From Dendrolimus kikuchii (lineage: Eukaryota; Arthropoda; Insecta; Lepidoptera; Lasiocampidae), in assembly GCA_019925095.2 (NCBI GenBank), contig CM034392.1:3107501-3171500 (forward strand): a DNA stretch of 64,000 bases. The letters run 5' to 3'. Shown here one piece after another: positions 42,702 through 55,500 of the stretch. The notes under the pieces are model-generated. The model worked only from the letters and a program-made list of their open reading frames with translations, made no database searches and was not told the DNA's origin. The translations under genes and the position numbers were made by a program. Position 1 is the first letter of the stretch. Every line of letters starts with the position of its first letter.

Positions 42702-44229
42702 CTGAAGTTGAAATAAATAAGAAATGTAATATTAATGCTGAAAAGACTGAACAAGAAGTTTATTATTGGTCTAAAAATATGTGGATTTGGACGTAACAAT
42801 CGAAAGGAAGCAGGCCTTCGGGTGTCATTAAAACAAGAAGTGTTTGCTTTAACCATTTAGATCTCTTTACCTTCGTGTTCTTCAGGGATTAATAATTTGT
42901 GATCGGCACAATACGTATTTTTCTTTCATGCTCCTCTATTCTGGCATAAGTCCTCTGTCACACCACACAATTCATCAATGTTCTTTTAGCTACCTCTACT
43001 TTTACGTCCATAAATACATCAGTTTAACATTGTTTTTGACTCATAGAATTTAACTATCATAATCTACCACTAAGGAAGACTTGAGAGTCTAACCCTCCGA
43101 AAATCAAAATTCATACTTCAAAAACACTTTGTTTACCTCAAAAGTGAGCGCATTGTTAGCGAGTTGTTCCGCCCTGGCTCTGACATCTTGCGTTTGTTCC
43201 ATCAACTTGTGGACGATGGCGCGTTGTTCCTCGGCCTCCCTAGTCGCCCCGTGGAGAGACAACGCCGCCCCCTGAGACCGTTGCCAAACTTCACGTCATT
43301 GAACAATATTAGGATATTACAATTAGAGACGCCACAAATATTCGGCTGTTATTCGGCATTTGGCCTATTCTGCTGAATAATACAAATTTGTAACTGGTAA
43401 CGCGGAGTTACAAATTATTATTCTGCCGAATAATAATTTGTAACTCCGCGGTCTGCGGAGTGACGCTCGCGGACCGCGTTCGTAATACCGAAGTAAGAAA
43501 GAGAGTTGGTCTGAAAGAGAGTGTCGGGGTGAAGGTAAGGAAAGGAATGCTCCGGTGGTTCGGGCATGTGGAAAGAATGCATGATGAAAGAATGACTAAA
43601 CAGATATACAATGCAAAAGTGGATGGATGCAGAAGTCGTGGAAGGCCACGACACACCTTCCATGATCAAATTGATCGTGTACTAGCAGAAGGTGATGTCA
43701 GGAGCCTTAAGAACAGACGAGCTTGCATGACAAGAGTTATGAATGTCAAAGAGGCAAGTGAGGTGTGTAAGAATAAGCCTAAATGGCACTCTGTTGTTCG
43801 TGCCTACCCCCAAAGGGAACTGGCGTGAAGTTATGTATGTATGTATAAATTTGTTATTTAGTTGTATGTCTGGGATGGTGTGTTTTGACGACACACAACT
43901 TGTATATAATAATATCAACCCATAAATGTGCCACTGCTGGGCTCGGGCCTCCCATTATACGGAACGGACAGTATACCCGCCACGCTTGTCAAAGGCGGCT
44001 TGGCAGGTTTCACACATCGGTTATTTCGATGTGCAGGTTGCATCACATGTTTTCCTTCACCGTTATTAGCACGTGATAATTGTAACAATATGCACATTAT
44101 CAGAAAACTGACCAAGTGGTGCATGCGTTCCGGCCAGGATCGAACCCGCGCCCTCTGAGTACGGGACGCGTGCGCTAGCCATTACGCTACCACAACTTGT
44201 ATACTTAGATAAATATGTATGTTCATCCA

Positions 44230-44278
<49 letters not shown>

Positions 44279-47200
44279 TCTTTTTTTTATTATTTATCCA
44301 TTTTTTCCCTTATATTTACGTATATATTAGTATATTGTATCTATTGCATAACTAATCCTATCCATCCCGAGTTTCTGTCCATCCAAATGTTGTCTGGAAG
44401 AAATCGCTCCTAGCGATAAGACCACCCATTGTACTTATCATTACGATTGTATGTATGAATTTATTTTGAAACATTGTATGCAATAAAGTATATTCTATAA
44501 TATAATATAATAAGTTATTCTTAAGGTACACCAAAACAGAAAAATTACTACATATAATGTCACATACACTAACAAAAATAAACAATAAGCGTGTACGGAG
44601 TCTCAAATTTTTCATAGAAATTAAGTATTAAAAAAGGGTACGAAACTCGAGTCCGTACAGATATATATAATAATAAAAAAATTAAAAAAAATGTATATTC
44701 TATTCTATTCTACCGAATACCGAATATTAAATAAAAAATATTGCTAATAATTGCTTGTATGTATTTCCATCAAAAATTGATAATTAAACTACGTTTTCAC
44801 AGTGTTTATTGCGATTTTTTTATTTTAATATTACGTTTCGGCCAGTTTTTGAAATGTCCGAATCAAATAAAAATTATTGAAAACCTCGCTCAAAACCGTT
44901 AAATCATTGTTAAAACAAATTAACAATACCTCACAAATTATTGCATACATACATACATACATACATAACTTCACGCCAGTTCCCTTGCGGGGTAGGCACG
45001 AACAACAGAGTGCCATTTAGGCTTATTCTTACACACCTCACTTGCCTCTTTGACATTCAAATTATTGCATCAATACTAAATTGCTGTGGGCGAATTGCAC
45101 ATATCGTACGCCGAACATTGGTAGCCAAATATTCGACGCTTCAGCCGAGAGTGTGGCCGAATAATCGGTATTCGGCCAAACCATTATTTGCGGCCGCTGT
45201 AATTACAACGGTACAGTAATACAGTAGAATCTCACTAAACCGGCACTATTAAAAATTAGCAGGTGGCGGATTATTGGATTATGTAAAAAAAAATATAATA
45301 CTTTTTATTTATTTAGGTTTATGGCCTGGCAGCTAGGCCTTTAAGCCAGATCTTAGTTTACAATATAGTTTCTTCATTCTCTTAAGCCTATGTGCAGCAC
45401 AGCTGAACTGTAGATAATCAGCTAGTGCCATTCACCGGAGTTCTTGTGACAACTCAAAAGGCCACATTTGACTATAGAGTTCACATGTCTCACAAAACAC
45501 ATAATTCCTACTCAAAAACTGGCAATATCCTACAACTATCGCTCATTTTAGAGTAATTTTACACATTTTTAGAAAATAAAACTGCACAGCACAACATCTC
45601 CATTCAGTTACCGCCAAAAACTCAAAAAAAATATATATATATATAATACGAGTATATGTCGGCGCAAATACAACAATTAAGAACAAAAACAATTTATTTA
45701 ATTACTATGAGTTTATTGTAATGTGAAATTAACGTAAAACGACAAGATTTTTATTGTAATGTCAATACTTAACCTATAAATTTGTGATCACGTGTGTACA
45801 TGCGCCAACACGTGCACCGAGCCCTATAAATACGGCCGCACTGTCGACACTCGGTCATTACGCGTCCGATTATAAGCCTCGGCGAAAGGCTCTCGAGCGG
45901 CGACCGCGTAACGTCCTCACGGACAGGGTCGACGTTATCACAAAACGGCTGGCAGGCACGGACAGACAGACACAGACGGCGGCGTCTCAGGCGCCGCCAA
46001 TCAAGATCTCCACGTCCCTGCGAGGGACGCTAGGAGACATAGCCCCCCCCCCAGGATAGACTAGGCATGTTGCTGGGAAGTTTCTTTCGCCGTTTCTTCT
46101 CTCCCAGCCATAACACGCTGCGAAACGGCAGTAAGATAGCGTAGGCCGCCGCAAACCACCGATCCCGGCCCGCCGGGATCCTTCCCCTCGGGCTTTATAT
46201 TACCCGTCGCCCGTTCTCAATTAGTGCTTTGTGTCGCCCTATGGTGGGCATCATTAAATTCATCCCCCTCTCATGGCAACAGTCCAGCCGAGGTAAAACT
46301 CCTTAGGGAGCTCCCTCGAGCAAGTTGCCCCCCCCGGGCTCGAGTAACCCCGGTAAAGTTGTAAGGTCTTCGGACCAACAACATAAAGTCAAGTCCAATA
46401 AAAAAATACAAAAAACTTTGTCATTATTATTCTAGCCGCCGAACGGGACGGACTTCACTGGGAAGTCGTGACGCTCTTAGAATATACGATACCGAGTACT
46501 CTTGTAATTCTATTTCGAGGACTCAAATATGGGTCGTCACGAAAAAGCCAAATTTTTAAAAAGACACTACGGAGGTTTCTCCTCCGTCATATATAAATAA
46601 AATAAAGCATTTTGCAATATACTTGACATTTTAGCTACATTATTTTCAACTTGACTAAACAGATATACAATGCAAAAGTGGATGGATGCAGAAGTCGTGG
46701 AAGGCGACGACACACCTTCCATGATCAAATTGATCGTGTACTAGCAGAAGGTGATGTCAGGAGCCTTAAGAACAGAAGAGCGTGCATGACAAGAGGTGTG
46801 TAAGAATAAGCCTGAATGGCACTCTGTTGTTCGTGCCTACCCTGCAAGGGAACTGGCGTGAAGTTATGTATGTATATATGTATGTATTTTCAACTTGAAA
46901 GCAACGGGTAAACAAAACGTGTCACGTTGACGTTTTTAATTGACGTTGACATTTGAATAAGTTATAGTTGCGTTCGCGACATAAGGTAAACAAAAACTGC
47001 CGTTGTAATAATTTTTTGAGGTTATACGAGCGAAATGTACCGGATTATTGGAAGTACCGGAGTACTGAAGTGCCGAATTAGTGACTTTATTTTTTTTTAA
47101 TTGCAGCAGTTCAGCAGACGGCCCACTTGATGGAAAGCAGTTATCATCGCCTATGGACATTTGTAACACCAAAGTTGCTACAAATGCGCTGCTGCTCTCT

Positions 47201-50200
47201 TAAGGGAGACCGGAACCTGGTCACTAATGCCGGAACATAACTCAAGGTTATTATGGCGACATACTTTAGACCAGGGGTGGTAGCCATCCAGTTGGGCAAA
47301 TGCCCTACCACTTGGTAGACTCTACTGTACTTGTAACCGTGAAAAGGTAAATCCCACACTCACCCATGAGCTGCCCCCGATTGAGGCCGGCATCGCCATA
47401 TAGCAGTCGAACTCCTTTCTGTCCATGCTCAACGACTCCGCGGTCAGGTTCTCGATGAACGAGACAGCACAACACTGAAAATATAATTTTTTTAGATAAA
47501 ATTTAAAAAAGAATCGTGTGTCTCGGGACGCGCGACAGAAGTGATAACTTAGACTAATCTAAGTTAGACTATTTAATACTGCAATTGTTTAATTTTTATC
47601 TGTGCAGGAACGGAGAAAGAATACAATTTCCTGCGTTGGGGCGGCCTGTACTAAAAGGTGACAAAACAACCCACAGCCAGGTGGTAGGGTATTTGCCCCA
47701 CTGGATGGCTACCACCCCTGGTCTAAAGTATGTCGCCATAACAACCTTGAGTTTTGTTCCGGCATTAGTGACCAGGTTCCAGTCTCCCTTAAGAGAGCAG
47801 CAGCGCATTTGTAGCACGTTTGGTGTTGCAAATGTCCATAGGCGATGGTAACCGCTTTCCATCAAGTGCCTGTCTGCTGATCTCCTACAATTAAAAAAAA
47901 TAATAATTGAGAAGCATGCCTACCGCTGCCGTATGCCTGAGAGAAAGGGAAGCCAGACAGACTGGCGCCGTAACGCGTTACGTAACGAAGCGGTTTACCC
48001 TCCCTTAAGAAGTTAACATTTCAATAAACATGCTCTAATAAAGCAACATGAACCGAAAACCAAAAAATAAAAATATGTGCGGCGATGGTTGATATCAATT
48101 ATTTTTATAAATATGGTCACTGGTAGCTGTAAATAGAGATTTACAAAATGTAGTAGAAAGCACCTGACGCGTTTTATTATCCTAGAGGTCCCGGCGGACG
48201 TTGTCCTGCCGCAATAAAATAAAAATCTAGGACCCGATCTCAGCGCCACCTACCGGTTCCAATTGTTCCAAAATCCCATTCAAAAGCACACACACAAAAT
48301 TCATTTCTAAGGGCGTGAAAAAACATAAACAATCCACATAAACTCTCCCCTCACATTCATACAATATGGATAAAAAGACTTGTATCCGGCACATTTTTTT
48401 TTTCGCTCACCAAATTAGTGAAGTAGTAACCCCCTTCGCCGGTCATGAGCCGCTGCGCGTTGCAGAAACGGGTCACGAAGTTTATGTTGCTCACGAGACG
48501 AGGCGGGTTCGCTTTCAACACCTGAAATACATGCAAATATCTGATTAGTGAAATACTATTCAAAACGAATAATAATATTATTCAGCTAGTTATGTATTTT
48601 CTTGGATTTTATGGCTAGGCAGCTAGGCCTTTAAGCCAGATCTTAGATTCAATGTAGTTTCTTCATTTTCTTTAAGTCTATGTGTAGCACAGCTGAACTG
48701 TAGGTTATCAGCTACAGTTATACAGACTATACAGTTCACATTTCTCGCAAAAACACATAATTACTACTCAAAAACTATCAATATCCTACAACTATTGTTC
48801 ATTTTAGAGTAATTTTACACATTTTTAGAAAATAAAACTGCACAGCACAACCGTCTCCTTTCAATTCCCGCCAAAAACTCCAGTTATGTATTTACTCAGC
48901 TGAGCCCATAGATAATGTACCAATCCGTGGCTGAGCCCATAGATAATATACCAATCTATGGCCGAGCCCGTAGATAATATACCAATCCGTGGCCGGGCCC
49001 ATAGATAATATACCAATCTATGGCCGAGCCCGTAGATAATATACCAATCCGTGGCCGGGCCCATAGATAATATACCAATCTATGGCCGAGCCCGTAGATA
49101 ATATACCAATCCGTGGCTGGGCCCATATATAATATACCAATCTATGGCCGAGCCCGTAGATAATATACCAATCTGTGGCCGGGCCCATATATCATATACC
49201 AATCTACGGCCGAGCCCATAGATAATATACCAATCCGTGGCCGGGCCCATAGATAATATACCAATCTATGGCCGAGCCCGTAGATAATATACCAATCCGT
49301 GGCCAGGCCCATAGATAATATACCAATCTATGGCCGAGCCCATAGTTAATATACCAATCCGTGGCCGGGCCCATAGATAATATACCAATCTATGGCCGAG
49401 CCCACAGATAATATACCAATTCATGGCCGTGCCGGATACGCGTAGCGGAATTTGTTCCTCTTAAGAAAACAGAGCGTAGTCTGCGTCTTAACAATAGCAC
49501 AGTAGATTGTTCTATACTTAAGTCTTCAAACAAAGTAACATAAAGAACAGGATAGAGATATAGGGCCAGACAAATGTCAGAACGAGATAGTTATATTCGG
49601 GAAGAGAATAGAATAAATATGCAGTTTTCTGGAAATGAGTGACAAGGACGGGAATACTTGTTGGCTAAGGATAGACATATAGTTGAGTGACGTAACGGGG
49701 ATCATTATGGAAAGCTAACTTTGCTTTTCATTTCGAATATGCGGAAATTAAATAAAAACTGATTAGTTAAACAAACAACTTCTCTAATAAAATTGGGCGT
49801 TAAATCCATATCTAATGAAACGTCGTCACATAAAGAAACGTCAAGTTGTTTTTTCCTGTGGCATTCTACCTATACCAGGTAGTAGGGCATTTGCCCGACT
49901 GGATGGCTACCACCCCTGGTCTAAAGTATGTCGCCATAACAACCTTGAGTTGTGTTCCGGCATCAGTGACCAGGGTCCAGTTTCCCTTAAGAGAGCAGCA
50001 GCGCATTTGTAGCAACTTTGCTGTTACAAATGTCCATAGGCGATGGTAACCGCTTTCCATCGAGTGGGCCGTCTGCCTGTCTACTGATCACCTGCAATAA
50101 AAAAATAAAAAAAAAACCAGCCAGTATATTTTTTGTGTGTGTGTATGTAAATTAAATAACAGTGTAGTGGAAAGTAATTTATAAACATAAAATGATGTTG

Positions 50201-52472
50201 CAAAATTGTTGATATTTTCTTAATACAAATTGTTGCTGCTTTCATGCCTGTAATTAGGCAACTCCAAGCATTCTTTCCGAATGTGAGAATTGAAAAAGTA
50301 TATTCCATTCTACCCCTATTAATATTATAAATGCGAAAGTAACTCTGTCTGTCTGTTCCGTTTTTACGGAAAACTTTTATCCGTGCAGGAACGGAGAAAG
50401 AATACAATTTCCCGCGGCCGGGCGGCCTGTCGTAAGAGGCGACAAAACAACCCACAGCCAGGTGGTAGGGCATTTTCCCGACTGGATGACTACCACCCCT
50501 GGTCTAAAGTATGTCGCCATAACAACCATGAGTTGTGTTCCGGCATTAGTGACCAGGTTCCAGTCACCCTTAAGAGAGCAGCAGCGCATTTGTAGCACCT
50601 TTGGTGTTGCAAATGTCCATAGGCTATGGTAAACGCTATCCATCAAATGGACCGTCTGCTTGTCTGCTGAACTCCTGCAATAAAAAATAAAAAAACTACT
50701 GGACCGATTTGGCTAAAACTCAGTAAGTATATATATGTATATATATTCGATGCCGAGGATGAACATAGGACACTTTTTATCGAAAAATGGGATAATTTTC
50801 GGGATAAAAGTATATTTTTCCCCTTTGTTATGCTTTTACGAATAAAGTACTGGATCAATTTGGCTGAAATATGGTATGTATGTAATTTTAACTTCGAGAG
50901 TGGACAAGGGATACTTTTTATCCCGGATAATGGGATAGATTTATGTAAAAGTTATCCTAGAAAGTAGGAAAGGCTTTTTTGCCATTTCCGTAATTTTAAT
51001 TATTTAGGTCATTTGGGACAATTAGGTAATTCTGGTCAATTTGGTCATCTTGGACTTTATTGTCCTTTTTGTCATTTATGTAGTTTTCATAGACGAGGGA
51101 TAGATAAATAAAACTAGGACGGTTCAAAATAGAGATAAAGTTTATAGATATAAAAATTCATCGTCTATAAAAAATGCGATTGTAACTCGATATGTCTTTC
51201 TGTTAAGCTTTCACGGCAAACTACTAGGAATATTGAAGCGGTTTTGCTGTAATTTTGTTTAAATGCAGTTTTCATACGGAAAATGGACATTAATACTTTT
51301 CATCCCGGGAGATGGGATAGTTTGCAATGAAATAATACAATTTATTTATTTTATTTTTATTGCAAGAGTTCAGCCGACATGCAGACGGCCCACTGGATGG
51401 AAAGCGGTTACCATCGCCTATGGACATTTGCAACACCAAAGGTGCTACAAATGCGCTGCTGCTCTCTCAAGGGAGACAGGAACCTGGTCACTAATGCCGG
51501 AACACAACTCAAGGTTGTGTTCCGGCCTACATACATTACATTAGTATAAGTTTAGTATTAAAATTAGAATAAATTAATATAATAAGTTATACTTAAGGTA
51601 CACCAAAACAGAAAAATTACTACATATAATGTCACATACACTAACAAAATCAAATTTTTCATAGAAATTAAGTATTAAAAAAGGGTACGGAACTCGAGTC
51701 CATAGAGGCATACTCTAGACCACGGGTGGTAGCCATCCAGTCGAGCAAATACTCTACCACCTGGCTGTGGGTTGTTTAGTCGCCTCTTACGACAGGCCGC
51801 CCCAACGCAGGAAATTGTATTCTTTCTCCGTTCCTGCACGGACAAAAATGTAGTACAATATAACCTGTATTAACGCCTGCTCTATAAACAAGAAGCACGC
51901 ACTATGGTTCTACAGTAAAGTGTCATCTGTCTAGCCAGTTATATGATAATAAGCTCACAGTGAATATGAGCGCCGGGAGCAGGTCGTCCGCGGAGGCGGG
52001 CGCGGTCCCGCACAGCTGCAGCACGTGCCGGCAGCAGCGGCGCACGCGCGCCAGCTTGCCGCCCGGCGACCACGCGCTGTCCATGCCCAGCAGCTCTGGC
52101 CAGAGACAACACAAAACCGAACCCATAGATAACAAGTCTAGTCTTTGTTCGTGTAGAAAATAAATACATAACACAAAATAGCAGTAAATTAGAGTACGTA
52201 GTGTAGAAAATAGACAGTAGTTAGTATAATAGAAACATAAATGCAATAGAGATAAGAGAAAACTATATTAGAAACTAAGTATTATATAAAAAGAAGAGAA
52301 AATGATAAACAGAATCCCAAGCCCTTTAGGGTAGTCGTTGTTGTATCAGAAAATAAAAATATATAAATAAAGATAAATAAGAAAATAAGACACTCTATCC
52401 TACCCTACGATAGAGAAAGAGGTTAAAAGAAATATAAAAATCTATACTAATATTATAAAGAGGAAAGATTTG

Positions 52473-52558
<86 letters not shown>

Positions 52559-55500
52559 TATATATCTTTCTTTCTTTCATTTTTGTATGTTTCTAACTAA
52601 TAAACTCACAAACTACTGGACCGATTTCAAAATTCTTTCGCCGTTAGATTGCTACATTATCTCTGAGTAATATAGTTTATATTTATTACCAGAAAAAATT
52701 AGGGATCCCTACTAAAACTTCAATAATGTAACCCAAGGTGTAAAAAAATTAGCCATAAACCACCAGTACGAAACAGAGACGGGCCACTAGTAAATAATAA
52801 TAACAGCCCATTTTTTATTGCATGAGATCACTAAACAGGCAAACAGACCACCTGATGGAAAGCGGATACACCGGTAACACCAGTACTGGAACCTGGCCGC
52901 ATACTCTAGACCAGGGATGGTAGCTAACCAGACGGGCAAATACCCTCATTAAAATTGTATTCTTTCCCCGTTCCTATACAGTAAATATCGTCGAGCTTTT
53001 CGTTATTTACTATGGTCTGGGTGTCTGGTATTAGCCGCATAATGGCCCGTTATATATTACCCATAACACAAGTGCAACTTTCTTAACTAAAGGCTAGGAT
53101 TACACTGAGTCTGGGTCCAATTTTAAAACTTTATTAATGCCTTTATTTTATTTTTCTCATTATTGTTAAAGTGTTTATTTGTCCTAAATAAAACAATTCT
53201 TTCTTTCTGTCTTTTCTTTCTTATATACAATGTGTGTTTATCTGCCGATTATTGAGTGTAAGTTGCATTCGGGGAATTCATATAGCTATTGTACAGCTTT
53301 ATACTCTAGGTGTTTCTATTCAGGAGCCTTAAGAACAGACGAGCGTGCATGACAAGAGTTATGAATGTCAAAGATGACAAGAGTTATGAATGTCAAAGAT
53401 GACAAGAGTTATGAATGTCAAAGATGACAAGAGTTATGAATGTCAAAGATGACAAGAGTTATGAATGTCAAAGATGACAAGAGTTATGAATGTCAAAGAT
53501 GACAAGAGTCATGAATGTCAAAGATGACAAGAGTTATGAATGTCAAAGATGACAAGAGTTATGAATGTCAAAGAAGCAAGTGAGGTGTGTAAGAATAAGT
53601 CTAAATGGCGCTCTGTTGGTCGTGCCTAGCCCGCAAGAGAACTGGCGTGAAGTTATGTATGTATGTCTGTTTCTATTCAGATTTTGAACAAATTTTTTCG
53701 GCTCGAATGCAATACGAAGCATTACTAAGTGAATTCAAAACGAGAATATTATTACAACTAGAACGTGTAGCGTTACTTTAACGTATTTTACGTAACATTA
53801 TAAATACATAGATAGGTAGATAACACTTTATTGCTAACCAGAATAAACAAATACAAAAACAAAATGCATAATTACAATACTTCTTGGCAAAACAACAGGC
53901 TTATCTTATCGCTACAAGCGACCTCTTCCAAGCAACCTGGCTTAAAAGAAATTGATAACTAATCTGGTGATGTAGGTAGCCCAGAAAAAGGATGGACTGT
54001 ACAATTTAAATATACATACTTACACTCATTTATAAATTTAATACATATATAAATATAATAGTAATACATATTACGTATATACAAAATAATCTAGATAAAT
54101 ATATTTGTTAAGATTATAATGTATAGTGCGATCCAAATAAGAATAGGAATGTCAATAACCTCTATCTGTCAAATGTCACTTGAAAAGTATGGTTTGCAAA
54201 AAAATTATTTGCATATCAATAATAAATAGTACATCAAATTTAAATAAAAAGTAGAAATTAGTAGTAAATTGTCTTAATATAATATTTAATTATTTAAAGT
54301 TATTTAAAGTCACAATATGGCGCAAAGTCGATCCTATTCTCATTTGAATCGCATTATAAATGAGGTTTCAATGTATGATAGTTTTTGTCACTCAATTATT
54401 CAACACATACCGCTGATGGCTTTATACAACAGCTGCCTGCAGGTGGCGTTGTTTCTATCCAACTTGCACTCCAGATGTTTCTCGCCCACCCAGCTCAGTT
54501 GCTGGATACGCTCTGACATCGCTCTATCTAGGCGTTCATCGTCTGTGCCACTTGGCGAAAATACAACTGAGGGTAGTCTGAAAATTATACATATTTTTTA
54601 AATTCTCCCTAAGAATCGATTTTTATATAAGGTCCTCGATATCTTTTTTTTTTTATTGCAGGAGATCAGCAGACAGTGAGACGGCCCACTTGATGGAAAC
54701 AAGTTGCTACAAATGCGCTGCTGCTCTCTTAAGGGAGACTGGAACCTGGTCACTAATGCCGGAACACAACTCAAGGTCGTTATGGCGACATACTTTAGAC
54801 CAGGGGTGGTAGCCATCCAGTCGGGCAAATGCCCTACCACCTGGCTGTGGGTTGTTAAGCCGCCTCTTACGACAGGCCGCCCGGCCGCAGGAAATTGTAT
54901 TCTTTCTCCGTTCCTGCACGGATAAGATTTTTTTTAGGATTGAAATAATACAAGCGTAATTCAAAAACGTTATATTTTATATTCTCTTTTAACCAGCTTT
55001 TGAAGTGATAACTTCTTATGGGAGGGTAAACCGCTTCGTAACGTAACGCGTTATGGCGCCAGTCTGCCTGGCTTCCTTTTCTCTCACGCATACGGCAGCG
55101 GTAGGCAGGCTCCTCCTCTCTCACTCTAACCCACAGCGCTAGCCGTATTTCGGTAATTAGATTTAATAATGATACTAATAATGTACATACACAAAATTCT
55201 AATGTACATATTTAAGAATTGTAACAATGTAACAATAAAGATTTTATTAATAAATAACCTTTCCTTACATTATCATATTAATATACATAAAATTTAAGTA
55301 ATAACCTAAGCTTTTCTCAAGTTAAACCATTTCAATTTTAACTAGTTCAACTTAGATTAGTTTAAGTTATCACTTCTGTCGGGCGTCCCGAGACGCAGAC
55401 GATTTAATTTTTTTTAATTAGAGCATAAAACAAAAAAAATCATATACATCTAAAATAATAATTCGTTAAAACTCACTCGTGCAAATAAGTCATTGCATGC

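Larger units (their letters stand above)
45222..47327. mobile_element. Tigger/pogo-like element with nested insertions
   Basis: Left end CAGTAGAATCTCACTAAACC, GGCAC; the right end is the complement of CAGTAGAGTCTA... and, after removing a family B copy (47092-47314), continues TCACTAATTCGGCAC. TA flanks both ends (45220-45221, 47328-47329). Inside are a family E copy, a GC-rich LTR-like block, a family A LINE and the family B copy. No transposase frame. It occupies half of the Rabex-5 intron g-h. Confidence 0.7.

Noticed and set aside
43460..43828. Cellular gene from the [12 protein letters not shown]
   Set aside because: The same tail recurs 12 times with TSDs and microsatellite ends, so it is LINE sequence.
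45784..46059. 91-codon ORF in the GC-rich block
   Set aside because: Open frame expected in GC-rich DNA; overlaps TATA and LTR-like features and shows no domain.
48899..49425. CRISPR-like array
   Set aside because: Units are contiguous with no unique spacers; it is a eukaryotic minisatellite.
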